Made by a program: the position numbers and the translations under genes. Of a stretch of DNA of 64,000 nt, positions 22,970 through 37,399 are shown one piece after another. The stretch covers positions 12,763,857-12,827,856 of the forward strand of contig NC_085056.1 in NCBI RefSeq assembly GCF_963662255.1, read 5' to 3'. The DNA comes from Cinclus cinclus (lineage: Eukaryota; Chordata; Aves; Passeriformes; Cinclidae). Each line of letters starts with the position of its first letter. Within the stretch, counting starts at the first letter, position 1. The notes under the pieces are model-generated. The model was given only the letters and a program-made list of their open reading frames with translations. It was not told the origin of the DNA and did not search any database.

Positions 22970-25900
22970 GTTTAATCATTTTGTTTTGAAGCATTCTTGG
23001 TTGGGTGACCTTTCTTTGAGAGCAGCAGTTCACATTGGATTTTGGCAAAATGGGTTTGCTCATCCTTGCTTTACTAAGCACTAGCACCTAGATGACAGTA
23101 ATTCACCCTCTAATACCCCCACAAAACCTATTTATGCAGAACTTGACATGATTTGCAGTCTCTGTAAAGGAGGAATATAGGACTTAAGCAGTGCCTAGAA
23201 TTATTTTTTTGACCTCCATTTAAGTTATTGGTTGAAGTATTAGGCTCTTCAGACAACTAAGCTGCTCTTGCTCTAACCTGGCACTTAGCACCTTGTAACA
23301 GAGCTGCACTATCAATTCTGTGACATTCATGTGTCTCCCTCCTAACTTGAAGGTGGAAAAATTGCAAGGGAAATTGCTGCCCAGCATTGGAGAGTTTCAG
23401 GCAGCCAGTTAAATTGATCTTGGTAGCAATAATAGTCCAATGTAAGGCAACACAATCACAACCTTTTTATAAATATTAGCTGACTACTGTCCATTCTAAC
23501 TAACATGTTGCCTGTGAATGCCAGTAAGCACCCCAATGTCAGGGTACTCATTTGAGCTTTGTGATCCACAGCACATACAGGTACAGAGGTGTTATTTTAT
23601 TTGTTTGTTTCCAGAGACAGAAAGAAATGCTGGCAGCTAATAGATTCTAGAGATTTTTTTTTTTTCCAACACCAATTTGAAAGAAGTCTGTGAACGTAAA
23701 AATTTGTTTCTGAGAGTTCAGATAACATCTGCATTAATATGGTATATTGTAAGGATCATTAATGTTCAGAGTATGTTATCAGGTGTTCTCTAATGCACTT
23801 TTGATGAGCTGTAATGATGCTTGCTGTAGTGTTTTTTCATCTCTACTCTCCCTCCCTTTTTTTTTTTCTGCTTGATTGTAATAATGACTTAACCCAGGTG
23901 GTAGACTCTATCCAGAAAGTGCCCAAGGGAAATATTATTCCCTAGTACCAGCAAACATCACAGATAGTCATTGAGTTCACTATGAAGTTTCCTCAGGAGG
24001 GAAGATCTTGGATCTACCCTTGGGTATCTGGACCTGCCCCACATTTGCAGTGTAATAATCTGGCTTTGGGATGAGATGGAGAAATGGCAGAGAGAAACAA
24101 GATGAAAAATGTAAGTAGAAGGGAAGGAAAAAAGCCAGTAATGGTAACTTTTGAAATTACTGATTTTTGTTAGACTATAACTTGTCATAGAATAGGGTCC
24201 TGGAAAGCATTTGGATAATTTTGAGATTATTGTTGAGGAGCACAGTGCAGTTGAAAATGACAAGGATGAGTGCAAGGATAGAGATTCTTCCCTTTGGATA
24301 TCTCAGGGTATTGGTTGGTTATGCTAGAAAATACTTCTGGTTTTTGGATATGACTGATATTTGTCCTTAATATTTGTCTTTTGTGGCTCTCTTAATCTGC
24401 ACTATCAGCCAGGAAATGTATTTTAAAGCTCTGGTTTCCTGGTCCTTGTTATGCCACCCAGTTACACAGAACAGCAAGCTTTAAATAAATGTCACAGATA
24501 CAGTGTAGCTTTTTCAAGTAGACAAGGTGTCTAAAAGTGAAAAAGTGAAAATGCAGGCAATGGTGATAGAAAAATACTACACATGCTTTTCAACTGAGCA
24601 AAGTCTTTGTAGTAGTGAGTGTGCAGAGTTTCAGGTATCACTCACTGTGTGCCATTAGGATTTACTGGCAGTAGCCAGCACAGGCACCATAAGCAAGAGT
24701 AAATCACATTGGTTGTTCAAAAGATGGTGTATTGTAAATTTACCTGGGTTTATATGCATGTGGAAAGAAGGGGCTTCTTTGTTTTTTTATTTTTTCCAAA
24801 TCTCTGTTTCATTGTTTGTAGAAGAATTCAAAAATAAAGTACCCAGGAAGAAAATTATGCTGTTAGGTTGCTTTTGGCTATGTTATATTGAAAGCTATCC
24901 TTTGCAAATGTAATCTGTAACAGCAGACAGTGTACAAAGGAAAAGGAGTCATGTAGCTGCACACAACATTTTGCATTTTCTGTATAAAAACTGGTTTAAA
25001 TAATATTGTGCTCTCCCCTTTTCACTGTCTTTCTTAGGCAGCAGCTGGGTCTGTGTCCCTGTCAGCCCAGGGCTGTGCACTTGCTGTGGACCTTTCACAG
25101 CAAAGAGGGCTGCAGGAAGGCTCAGGCAGCTCCCCACCAGTGGCTGTTTGCCTGGGACAGATTTGAGGTCGTTCTTACTTTCTGAAATGCTTTGTACCAT
25201 CTCTTAATCCACCCCCATCTGCTCCTTTAATGTTCTCCGTAGATGGGGCAGGACTAGAAGGGTACTCTGCAAGTCTCCTAAAATGGAAATGAAAAACCTA
25301 AGTGATATCTGGTCCAAAACTGTTTTAGATTTGTCTTGGAAAAAAAAAAAAAGATACTTTCTAGTGGTCTTTTACTTCTGGGAGCATGGTTTCCCTCCCC
25401 AGTGAGAGGCATTTTGTGTCAGCTGTTTCTATATTAAAAGAAAGTCTCCTGAAATAACTGCTTTTGGCTTGTCACCATCTGGCAGCCCTCTCCTCTTGAA
25501 GCAGGCACCATCAAGGTCCCATGTGAGCAGGAAGGGCCTCTCTCCCTGTATGGCCCCTGCAGAGAGGGGGTGCCTGGCCTGGCTGGGGTCACAGGTGGGG
25601 CAGCCCAAATAAATGGATTGCTGTGCTTGCTTGTGATGTGCCTGGCCCGTGCTTGCACACCCCAATTAAATTTCTGCTCTTGTCAGTCCATTAAACTTCC
25701 CAAAGTGATTTGTTCTCCCCAGAGAATCACAGGAGAGGGGGTGGAAAGGTAAAAAGAAAAATGAGAAAAATAAAGAAGGGTAAGCAGAAGGAGAGGACAA
25801 ACCAAAAATGAGTAAAACAGAGCTGCTGAATCCAATAGCCAAGTATTACATTATAGACTCCCAGTTTGGATATAAACAAAATGTTTCCTTAGAGCAGAAC

Positions 25901-26639
25901 TGCATCCAAAACTTAGAAAAAATGTTTTGCAGAGGTGAACCAGATGTGCTGCGTCCTGCCTCTGGAGCAGGAGAAGGTGACTCACCTCTCGCACCCCTCA
26001 GCCCCCAGCCCTGTGCCTCCACGTGCCCGCTTTGCACCGTGAGCAGCCAGCAGGATGGTTCTGAGGGGCTGCTTGTATTTCATGGCTGGGGTCCTGGGTG
26101 ATTCCTGCTGCCCAGGGCAGGTGCCTGGCTGGCCTGGCCTCTGGCTCCTGCAGCAGTTGCATCTCTGTGTTGCTGAGTAGCTGCTGTGTGCCTCGGTGGC
26201 CCTGATGTCACCAGGCGGCTTTGCTGATGTGTGATGCTGCTAAACTGGGTGGGTTTTGCAGGTGAGGCTCACGCAGCTCGGTGTGCTTGTGGACATCACA
26301 CAGTGGCTTCCCTGAGTTTCCCTCCAAGGGGCCTGAGGACAGAACAGGGCAAGGCTGAGTCTCTTGATGGGTTTCAGGTCACCCAGCTTCTTGGTTTTGA
26401 GGAGTCCATGTGTCTAAAATATCATCCAGTTAAATTAAATGTGTTTCCTAATGAAACAAACCCATGCCAAAAGAGCACAAATGTTGTCACCAAAGTTAAT
26501 AAAAGTAAGGAAATTAATACTTATAGTTGACCTCCAATACCTAGGCACAGTGGGGTGTAGCAAGGAAGTAGTTAGAAAGGCACCATGGTGAGCCTTTGCA
26601 GTGAATTACCTTATTTTTATTAACTTTCTGACAACCTCA

Positions 26640-26770
26640 GTGAATTTCCTTTCTTTTTATGAAGTGATTAAAAAACCTAATCAGATCATGTAATTAAAAT
26701 ACATAATTACACAATCTCAGAGTTTTTCATAATTACTGTACATGGTAAATATTGTTACCTGATAACACTT
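26640..26770. promoter_or_regulatory. AT-rich homeodomain-motif cluster
   Basis: Closely spaced TAATTA or TAATCA cores (CATGTAATTAAAATACATAA, TTACACAATC, CATAATTACTGTACATGG) lie in unique-looking intronic sequence. This is a weak candidate for a regulatory element and rests on motif density alone. Confidence 0.25.
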
Positions 26771-28854
26771 TGCACATAAATTCTGATGAATTTGTGTAGG
26801 ATGGTTAGGTGGTGTTTGATTTCCAGTTCCAGCTGTTTGAAGTTTCCAGTTTGAGTTCCAGCAATGGAACCTTCTCTGACAACACTAGATAGCTAGTAAA
26901 ATGTTTTAAAATTGAAAATACAGTGAAACTAAAATAATGGCTCACTTGTCCTTTTTTAAAAGCTTTTGTACATATTGGGCAGCTGGGATGTGTTGACATG
27001 GGGTGTTTCTGTGCATTTATAATGGCTGTTTCCTTTGTGCTCACACCTCTGCTTCTGTTTTGTTAGGCACCACCCACTGCAAAATGAGTGTTTTGATACA
27101 AAGCAACACAGTAAGAAAAAAATCGGATCAAATCTAGTATCTCAATTCCAGCCAAAGAACTGAATTTAAGTGGAGTCCCTCTTAAGCCTGTGTACAGTGA
27201 CTTCAGAGTAGACATGATGTTGCAGCCTTCCTGATGTCAGGTAGCCAGCAGGTCCTGGACTATGGTTATGTTCATAGAAAATCCAAAGATGCAAGGAATG
27301 ATAATCCTAAATAATGAGATTGTTACCCAAAAAACAAACAGAAAAAGGTGTCTTTAAAATCAGCTCCCAGAAATCCAGGGCCCCAGTCCCTAGATGCAGA
27401 TAGATAGTTTGGGACAGATGAGGAGTCAAGGCTGGTACTCATAACTCCTAGTACTCATACTTTCACGTGCTATGAGATGGAGGAAGTGGGATTCAGTTTC
27501 ACAGCTGAAAGTGTGAGGAAGCAGTTACTGACTTTTCATTCATTTGTCCAATTTTGTTTGTTTTGGAAAGGGTGAGATGGGCAGAAGATCTTATTTTGGA
27601 CAGCAGTGCAGTTTATTTGTGGTCAGAAAACTCTTCTGTCATGAAAAATTTTGTCTTATTGACCAGAACTAAAATAAATACTAGAAAAGCCTTGACAGAA
27701 CATGTAAATAATATGTGAATTGTATCTGGGGAGCCTTGTTCTCTCACTGTCCTGTGGGAGACACCAGAGTTGCCCAGTCTGTGCTCCTGTCTGGGCAGGG
27801 AGCTTTGGCTGTGGGTCAGGAAAGAGCAAAACCAAACAGATTCCATGGAGGTGGCGAGTGGTTTTCATTATTTAGGTATATTTATGACAGTAGGCTTTTT
27901 GCAAATGAATCTGGTCTGAGCTTTAAAACTCTTTGTGTTGTTTATGAAAACAATAGTTTTTCATTTCCATGGTAGGGGAGTGTGTGTTTTCAGCCATTAA
28001 TTGACTGGAGATGGTTTTTGGAGCAGGAGGTACAAGTGTGTCTTTTAAACCTCTGATGCCTCATTTCCCAGAGAGTTTTTTCCTGTTTAATTTTTATCTA
28101 GTCTCTTGCTTTTTCAGTTCTGATTTTTTGACCATTTTTCCTGGGCAGAAAATGTTCCCCTAACCTAAACATCCACAGCCAGCTTCCACCCATGTTTAAT
28201 TTTGGGGACTCTTCTGTAGAAAGCCTGTACCTTTCTGTAAAAAGCCTTGCTGTAGCTGTAGTGTCAAGATGAACTTTAGTAGCATAAATTCAATCTCTCT
28301 CTCCCCTGACCTCCTCATTCCTTTTACTGAGCTGTTTAGTCTATTAACATTCCCAGATACTTTTTTGTAAGTATAACCAGTCCTCATCATGTGGGTAAAG
28401 TTAGAGAGAAAGCTATTGATGATAACTTTTCCCTTTATTTCATTTAATTCTCTGATATCAGTGCCAATGTCTGTGTGAGACTGCTCTCAAATGGAAGAAG
28501 TCCTGTTAGCGAGTCAGTGGGAACAGATATTTGTTTGCAAGTGCCAAGACATTTGCTGTCCCTTCTTGTCTTCAGGGATGAATTGAGATGATTCAGTGTA
28601 CACTCCAACCCTAATTTTAATCCCATTTAAACAAATACTTGTGCCCTGCACCTTTCCTTATTACAAATTCACTCTCTCATGTATCTGTGGCCAAGGCACA
28701 GTTACTAACTAGAATAAATAGTACAATTCACATTTTGTGGGAGGCAAAAAACCAACCACACGTGTGGTCAGAAGAAAACCCGCATTGCTAGTTAAACTAG
28801 AGCCATCCAAATAGAGAAAATGAGCACCTAAGACTAAAACAATTCAGGAGGAAG

Positions 28855-29370
28855 GTGTCTGTGCCACAGGGGACTTTAAGGGACGTGCCCCCCCGTTCCG
28901 GTCTGTGGGCAGCGTGGTGCTTGCAGCTGGGGCTGGGAGCACAGCGCGGATGGAGGAGAGGTTCCTGGCAGGCTCTGCCTGGCTCCTGGCAGGAGGGCAG
29001 CAGGGCTGGAGGGCTGTCAGCTCCTGGTTGGATTCGCTCTGGCTCCCCAGCTGCGCTCCCCCCTCCTGCCTGCCTGCACTGATGAGCATCCTCCCTACGG
29101 GAGGCTTTCTCCGGAGCGTGGTCGCTACTGACTGACAACCTGAGAAGCCTCTAAAGAATTTAGAGAAGCTCAAAAAGTCTCTTGCAAGCTTGTGGTGTAG
29201 GAGATGGGGCACAGCCTGGGCTGCTCTCAGTGCTGGGTACCCACAGGGGAGGGATCTCCAGTGCTCCATGACACTGAGGTGCTTGCAGTGGGCACCACGG
29301 GGTGCCAGACCCCTGCAGCCGGAACGGGGTCTCGGCAGTGTTGGGCGTGGGATCCCTCCTTGAGCTGCAC
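28855..29370. other. GC-rich intronic block
   Basis: A GC-rich, moderately CpG-containing interval bounded by AT-rich intron. Overlapping frames up to 202 codons on the - strand and 126 on the + strand cross it. Their Ala/Pro/Ser/Cys bias and mutual overlap point to composition and not coding. No splice-bounded exon was seen. Confidence 0.35.
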
Positions 29371-30429
29371 CGATGGAGTTGTGAGCCTGAGGAAAACAGA
29401 CCTTGGCTGTTGCCACAGCTTTTCTTTTGAAGGTCTGAGAGCACAGTTGCACGATTTGTCATCGGGCCCTTCAGTCAAAAGGGCAAAGATGTATTGGAAG
29501 AAGAGAGCAGCTTTCAGCGGATGGTTTTGTTGTGTGGTGCAGTGCAAGTCCTCAGATCACAGATGCCGGGTCACTGATGGTTAAACTTGAAAGGACTCTC
29601 ATGCAGCACGTTTGTTGTAGGGAAACACTGGTGTACCGGGAGCAATCTTACTGGGTGGCAAATGCGTCTGTTTGCTTGCTCATTTTAAAAGTCCCTTCTT
29701 GTTTAAAATGGTGGGTACTGTTAGAAAAAATGAAGTCGCATTACCATACAGCACAGAATATGTCTCTCCTAGGCACGTCATGCTGTTTGACTTTCATCTT
29801 GCATAGTAAAAAACCTATAGTTATTTTCTTTTTAAACCTTTCAGTTATTTCTGTCAGGTATTGATAAGTGGAGAACTTCCTTCCCACCTCTGTTTCATGC
29901 AGTTCCCCTCAGGCCAGTTACAAACATGGTGCAGATTCATGACCAATGTTTATGATAGTCGGGAATGTGCCTCATATTTACCAGTTTGCTGTTACGTTTG
30001 TGGGTGCTCTTTTTTAATTTTAAATTAAATAATTTCTTAAAAATTGTTCACTAACAGACCCAAAGTCTTCACTAATTGTACTTTGCCCTAATGCACACCA
30101 TCCCTAAGGAATGGGAGATTTATTGAGCTGGAGCAAACCCCATTTCCAGTCTTGGGTCAGATAGAGCAGGCAGCTTCTTCAGCTCCAGGGATACCCACTG
30201 GGGTCACTGGGGCACACAAGCCCCTCCAAAACCAGGCAGATGGAGGCCTTGAGGGGCTACACTCACTAGACATGTGGAAGCTGTGATGTTTCCAAGTGCA
30301 GTTTCATTTCCATTCCATGGTGTTTGCATGATATCTTAATTCTGAATTCACTAAATGGACAGGGAATACATGCACCTTTCTGAAAATATCTCTAGTAGAA
30401 CTGGCTATATCTCATATTTATGTCACTTG

Positions 30430-30510
30430 AATTTTGAGGAGTGTTGAGTAACTGCTGTTCCTACTGAATTCAATGGGATTGCTGTGAATGCACAACATAT
30501 TTGGAATTCA
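30430..30510. mobile_element. Possible old amniote interspersed-repeat relic
   Basis: The run GTTGAGTAACTGCTGTTCCT followed by ACTGAATTCAATGGGATTGC resembles a motif common in old amniote repeats ('cccattgacttcaatggga' with a flanking 'ctcag' box). It is short and diverged, and the family was not determined. Confidence 0.3.
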
Positions 30511-33500
30511 GAACAATAATCTGTGTGCATAGCTATAAAACAGGTTACTTGATATTGTCACATGTAATTTACTTTTTTTCCCTTCTTCTTTGAAGGTAGT
30601 ATAAAATCTGGATGTTGTTGGTTTTCACTGTTTGTTTATTGCTGAGTAATTTCAGTCAACATGTGTTTTTCAGCTTTAAGTCTATTCATCATGAACATCA
30701 ACCCATTGAGATTGTAAGTGCATCACAGTTTTCCCACCTAGATCAAAATGAGTCTGGAACAGCCTCCTTCTTTTTAACTTAACAAGCCGGTTTTATTTTC
30801 CCCTGCAACTTGCTCTAATAATATGACCAGCTTTAAGTTCCTCAGGCCGGAAAGCCTGGCAGTAAAGTTCTGTGCAGGGCAGAGGTTTGAAACAGGAGGT
30901 TTTTCTCAGGTTTGAAACATGCCAATTGTCTTCTCTTCTACTGAGCACTGATAGAAGAAAATACTCATTTAGAAGTGGAATCCTGTTCTCTAGAAGGTAC
31001 TTATCTGTTAGAGACAGGGACTGTAAACCCATTTTCTTACAGGTCAGGTCACCTCATAATATCAGTTGAAGATCACATCATAGAAAGCTGTCCTAGCAAT
31101 GCAGTCACTTCTGGTGACCCCAGCCAGAGGGCACAGAGCGTTTTTGGTGTCTGGTCCATTTTCTCATTTCTAGTGGTTCTTTTGCCTCACAGCTGATACA
31201 TGACAGAAGAGTGGAAACAGCTCTGCAGAAATGGAAAGGCCACTCTAATATTCTCTACCAGCACAAGAGCGGATAGCCATTTGTCTTAGCAGTGACAGCA
31301 GATTGTCAGAGAACTCTTGGCAAAGCTGTCTTCATCCTAGTTTGCCACTGCCCCAGTTTTAAAGGCACTAGCTTCTCCAGACTGCTGCCCACACCATCAA
31401 AATGAGCTCTGACTTGATTCTGCACAAGCTGAATATCCTGTGGGAAAGAAAAGTGCTGCTTGTCCTTGTCAGTGCTGACTTCCAGGATTTGCTGCTCACT
31501 GTGCAGGATATGACTCTCAAATGAATTTTATGAATGAGCTAAATGGATTGTAATTGATGATTTCATTTGAAAGTACAATGCAAAAACATGAAAATGAGCA
31601 CAATAAAGCATTAAATTAAATCAAATCACACCAATCTGGTCCATTCGTGGAGAAAAGTCTGTCTCTACTTTCAGCTTCTGCATTCATTGAGTTTCTTCAA
31701 AGAGCAGCTAGTTTGTGTTTCTGGTGCTATTGTTATGAACTGAGGGAAAGAGCTTGAGCTGAGTCTGTGTGACCGCACGTGCCTGAGGGTACTCAGCAAA
31801 ACAGCCTGAGAACAGGTGCCTGCTGTATTTGAGAGCTGCCTGATCAAATGGGAGGGAGGAAATCGTAAATCTAGGAAATTATCTCATGCATTTCATCCCA
31901 CCAGAAAGGCTGTCCCACTGGCCACATTTCCACGAGCAGCTCAGTCTCTCTCTCTCAGGTGTGTGCTGGATGGGAACACCCTCCCTGCTAACAGCAGCAA
32001 AACACAAGGAAGGGAAACTATCTCTGTCTAGAGATGAGAAAATGCATGAAGTAATGCATGCATTGCAGAGACCTGCACAGAGGCTGATGTTCTTCCCCTG
32101 CTCTGGGATGGATCTTTGGCTCTGCAAAGGAGCAGTGCAGGGCCGTGGGCTGGCCTCACTTTGTGGGGAGGGCAGGCTCTGCAAAGCTGCCATGGGGGCT
32201 GCTCAGATCACTGCATCCACTCTGCTGGCCTTCCTAGGCTTAGATAAAAAAGAAAGCAAGCACAGCTCTTAACTGCTGTGTGTTGTCTCTTTGTTTTGCA
32301 TAATCAAGTGTTGAAATAATGATAAATGTTGACATCAAGTAGCAAGAAGTGCAGAATTTAATTGTGTAAGGCCAATGGGGTCATATGAAGTTTGTACTCT
32401 GGCTATGTAGAAATATTACTAACAATTAGCGTAAGTATTACCATTTATTATAACTAATTTTATAACTAATTATTATGAGTAATAATTATTCTACTAGGAT
32501 TTTTTTCCTGAGGGCTTTGTCATTCCTAATGTTTGAAAGTTGTAGATGCTGTAGCTGAAACTCTAATTCTGTAATTTCTCTCAATGTGACTGTTGCATCT
32601 GTGATGCATTTGTGTGACTCCATACACAATTCTGTTCTTCTACATCTGCCTTACAACGTGCCCTTTTGCTAAATGCTCTGTAGGCATCAAAGCAGGCAAG
32701 AATGGCACAGGGCTCTCTAGGTAGCAGGGTAAGCAGAAGCAGCAAGCTATTAAGATCTTCATGTCATTTCATTGATGATTTTGTAGGTATCATCTTCTAA
32801 TTTCATTTTAAAAAGACTGAATGTGCATTGGAATATTTCTGAGGAGCAAATTGCTAAGAAATATATAGATATAATCCTAACATTTTGGTAGGAATAGAGT
32901 GAGTTATTATTGATTCACAGAGCACGACAAAACATCACTGCATGAATTAGCAAACAGCTGTTTCTAATTTGAGTTTAGAACTGTACACAGAGGAACTTGT
33001 TTTAGTGTTCACTCCTTTCATTTATAATGAATTTTAATTACCGCTACAGGTGAGAAAAATGTAGAAACAAGCTTGTATCTTGTGGAAGAAACAAAGGAGA
33101 GACAGATGCTAACAGATTTACAGTCTGTGATAAAAGGAATGTTTTGGTACACTTTACATGTAATTAGAGTGCAGCTGTTTTCAGTCCCAAGTCCATGATG
33201 CACAGCAGAATATAGTATCTGCTGCTTTTCCAAAGGGAGTAAAGAAAAACAGTGATTCAACCCTGGAAGCATTTAGTTTGTTCCTAGATCTAACATAAAA
33301 CTTTCTCCTCCAGCCCTATTATGCCATTTATTGAAGTGTGAAATAACTTTTTTAATATGTTAATTTTTTTGTTACCAGCAAAATACACTGTTTGACATAA
33401 GGAAAAACAATGTTAAAAATAACTTATTTTATCATCTGCTAAGAATTATGGATCGTCCTGCCAATGGTCATTACTGAGCCTTGATAGCTCTGCTAATGGG

Positions 33501-34061
33501 AGACAAGAGCTCAGGCATGCATTACTGTGCCTTATCAAGTTTCTGTATATCAGCTAAGTTTCAATAGACTGTGTACTTTTAACTTGCAGTATAAAAAAGA
33601 CTAATTAGATGTGTCTTTGATCACTGCAGAAAGGTTTAAACAAAGACAGCGAGGTTTAAACTGTCTATATGTAATAGTTTATCTGTGGCAGACATCCCAG
33701 CAAGTTTAGTGTTTGAAATTCTGCACTACATCTTGTGCTGATTTTGTATTCTAAATACAAAGTTACTCTCTGCATGAGAAGGAAAATCAGATTATATATA
33801 CTTTCCATTGAGCCAGACGTCTTCCTTGCTTTTTAAAAAAAAAAATAACTATAAAATGAATTGCAGTGCAAAACTGAGAAACTGGGAAAAGAGTCACTAA
33901 CCTTTGGTAATTTAGTCCAACAAAAATGCTTACCTCATAAGCATGGGATTAGGTATAACCGATTTTTTTTCAAGTTAGAGATAATAATGAAAGCACTGCC
34001 TCTGGTGCCACTTACATTAGCACCTCTTAGACTTTTATCCAGTTTCATGTTTGCTTTGAAC

Positions 34062-34109
34062 TATATATATACATATATCTATGTATATATATATATGTAT
34101 ATATATAAT
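34062..34109. repeat. (TA)n-rich microsatellite
   Basis: Interrupted TA dinucleotide tract (CTATATATATACATATATCT, then further TATATATA with GT interruptions). The open frame over it gives an Ile/Tyr repeat and is not a gene. Confidence 0.9.
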
Positions 34110-34879
34110 AGCCTAATGCCTTAAAATACAGAACTCTGACCTGTTCGGTGAAGAAGCTGATGTCACTGAAGTGTGAAGTTCTGTGTAGAGTTCTTCAGAC
34201 TAGTGTGAACTTCCCAGGCCCTCCTCCCTGCCTTGGCTAAGGGTGGGTTAAGCAGTTCTAGGGGTCAGTTGCATGATGTTTTTTGAGGAATAATTGTAAG
34301 TAAGTTGCATAAATCCTTCTGCTCCCATCTGGTGAAGTGTGCTGAGTGTGCAGTAGCAGCCCAGCAGTGACAGTGCCATTCAGAGGTAGATGTAGTGTCA
34401 GTGTACAAGACCTTCCTTGCCACAAGGGCTGGTGGATCACAATTCACTATTGCCTTCTCTGACACAATGAACAAAAATGTTCCTTGAAGCTAATAAATGC
34501 ATTAAAAAAATCGAGTTTGGAACATGAATGGTACTTCTAATTATTTGTTATAACTGTGAGGGAGCTGTGCAGGAAAATGGGACTAAACACTCCAACAAAA
34601 AATTAAACAAAAAGCTGTCACAGTGCACTGAAAATGTTGAGCTTAAAACATTTGCTGTGTAAACTTGAGTTGCATTATTTCATGCCAGCACTGCAGTGTA
34701 AATGAGCAGCGTATGCTATGTGAGGTTCTTACTGTAATCCATTGTAATGATCTATCCCTGGCTTTAATACATAGTGCAGCCATGCAAAATTTGCTGTAAC
34801 CAGTACTGAGGACTTGTCAGTCCTCAATCTCTGTGTTTTATTCTCATAGTTAAGCATCTGCAATAATAATAATTATTGA

Positions 34880-35040
34880 AATTGATAGCATTTCTATTAG
34901 ACTTTCCATCTGAGGATGTCTCAGGGTTTTCACAGCTATACAGAACTAAGCCCTACAATTTGCCCTGGAGAAGCAGATGGCTTTTTGCTATTATGGAGAT
35001 GAGGGACTGGAGCACAGTTCAGAAGTGTGTCTTATGATGC
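34880..35040 (+). mobile_element. Second MIR/CORE-SINE-like relic
   Basis: CTTTCCATCTGAGGATGTCT followed some 90 bases later by ATTATGGAGATGAGGGACTG and GAGCACAG matches the layout of amniote MIR-type SINEs ('ccatctgaggatctcaaag' ... 'acagatggggaaactgaggcacag'). It is strongly diverged, and the ends are approximate. Confidence 0.45.
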
Positions 35041-36289
35041 CAAGCTTGTTTTCAAAAGTAAGTTACTTTTTTGGGTGCTAGAATTCCATCAACTTTCAAC
35101 AGCTTAAAGCATTTTCAGTGCTTTGACTGTCTTTAACTTGTGTATCATGCAGGGACTCAGAGAAAACCAGAAGTCTGAGCTTAAATAGCAATCCTTCCTT
35201 CAACAATCAGTTCTGGGGTCTTGTATTTGTTAATTTAAGCATTTCTCTTGTGTACTAGCTCTGTGCTAGAGGAATAAACTTGATAGAATAAGATCACATT
35301 CTAGATCTGACCTTCTTGGTTTATTGTCCTGTATGGGGATGCCTTCTGGGCTCAGGAGGGGAGTCTTAAAGATGTCCCTTTGGCCAGACCCTGTTTTTTC
35401 TGATGCCTGGGGCTGGTTGTGCAGGCTCTCCTGGGCCCTATGGTGCTCAATCTGTGCTGGTGGCATTGGAATGAACTGTCCTGCTGTACTGCACAGGCCA
35501 CATTGCAGTGTGCCTGTGGTGTGGTGGAGGGATGCCCAGAGGCCCTGTGGAAGAGCCACCTGAATTCCCCACACGTAGGAGAGACAGAGCAGGGAGATTT
35601 TTCAATGGAGGGGGACCTGATGATACTCTGTTGGTGAACTAGAGGTTTAGGCAATGACGAACTCCAGGTCCAGACCAGCAAATGTGCATGTGTTTTGTTC
35701 TTAAGAGGAAAAGCAACCAGCTGGGGTTAGCTTGGGTTTGTGCAGTTCCTGCCCAGGAATGTGGCCCTCAGGGCTGGGTGACTGGGCAGCTGAGCAAGAA
35801 AATGAAGCTCTGTTCAAAGTTCAGCAGGAGTGAACTGTTCCCAGCTACCTATGGGCAGGGAGAGGGCATGCATGATGTTTGTAGCACTGTGAAGTTGTTT
35901 CTGGTTGATCATATGTCTATTAGCAAAATAACTCTGGAATAATAAATATATCAATGTCAGCAGTGTATGCTGAGGTGGCAGTGCTGCTTACTCCTGGCAA
36001 TCTGTGATGTGCCGTTTGTCTCCCTTCTAGGAGAGATCACATCTTTTTAAGACTTCATTTTATTGTTTTAACTTCATGAATATGTCTCTGAACTTGACTT
36101 GTGTTATCTAGAAGATAAATAGAGAACAAAGTATGATTTATACTACATTTTGGCCAAATTGTTCTTCTTAGAAAGAAAAATACATCTACTGAATGCATTG
36201 AGGCTGGAATTAGCTCCTCACTGATGATGATAAATGCTTGCAGTCCTGTAAACGTGCTGAACATTAAGTTGCTAAATTACTGTATCACT

Positions 36290-37130
36290 TTGAGATTGAT
36301 TATCAAGAATGGCCCTTTAAGCTTCATGATCTGCACATATATCCTGAGGACTACTGACATCCTGAAGCTTCCTTAATGCTCTTTTTTTCCCAATTAAACT
36401 TTTTATTGAATTTTCTTACCCTTTTAATACTTGTTTTGATTCTCTTATGCGCAAATGACAAAAGCCTTGCACAGCCATGTGATTCTCTATTTTAGAACAG
36501 TCCCACTTTGCAGGATTAGCCATTTTAATGACTTTAATCTCCTTTTTGAAAGTGATTTTTTCTCATTCTGCTACATTCCTTTGACTGCATTAATGTAGAA
36601 TTATTATTCTAACCATCTTTGCCAGACGTGTCATACCACATCTAAAATATATCTTCCCACTAAAATATTACTGTGGTAAAATACCTTAGAATTTTCTCCT
36701 CGGTTCATTATAGTCTTTTATTCAATTTAATATGGCAAGTTAAAATTAACAGAGCTATTATTCGTTCCATAAAGAGATTAATGATAATGAGTTTTCTCTA
36801 ATTTCGTCAGTTTAGGTGTTTAGTAATTTAGTATCTTGTTTGTAAGAAATCCAGGTAGGTTGTTTCTAGTGCTTAAAGTTTCTCCTAAAATTCTTTTAAA
36901 ACTGCAAATGTGTGAGAAAATGCTGGAATAAAAAGAATCTAGAAATTAAACGTGAAAATTGGTAAAAGGTCCAGCTGAAGCTAACAAAAGGAGATGATCT
37001 TTGTCTTCTATGTAAACACTTCCATTTTATGACAAATCCAGCTTTCCAACCTGAGAAAAGTTAATGTTTTTGAATTCAAATTATATTAGCAAAGGTTTTG
37101 TGCTTCACTCACAAAGTAATACTAATACCA
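36290..37130. promoter_or_regulatory. AT-rich candidate conserved noncoding block
   Basis: Repeat-free AT-rich sequence with many TAAT cores (TTTTAATGACTTTAATCTCC, GCATTAATGTAGAATTATTA, AGATTAATGATAATGAG) directly upstream of the GC-rich interval at 37.4-38.0 kb. It resembles developmental enhancer DNA in composition only. Confidence 0.3.
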
Positions 37131-37399
37131 GCTTTCTTTGATTTTGTTTTCTGAATAGCCCAATAAGTTTGAGGAGCAGCAGCTGGAGGGAACTGGCTCT
37201 ATTTGAATGTTCGGCTGTGTTTTGAGGTAGATCTGTTCATTTCAGAGGAAAAAGAGACTTTCTAGAGATTTGTTCAATTTGTGTGGTGGGCCAATGTAAT
37301 GGTTGGCATAAGTGCATATGGATCAAAGGAAGTTAAAGCACTTGGCCCAGCCTGTGTTACCACTGGATTTGGCCCATGGCATCTCAGGTTTCCGAGCTA

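Noticed and set aside
28797..29584. Frames up to 202 codons in the GC-rich block.
   Set aside because: Opposite-strand and shifted-frame overlaps of similar length indicate composition. No homologue was recognised.
34000..34124. Ile/Tyr-repeat reading frame.
   Set aside because: It is produced by the TA dinucleotide tract.
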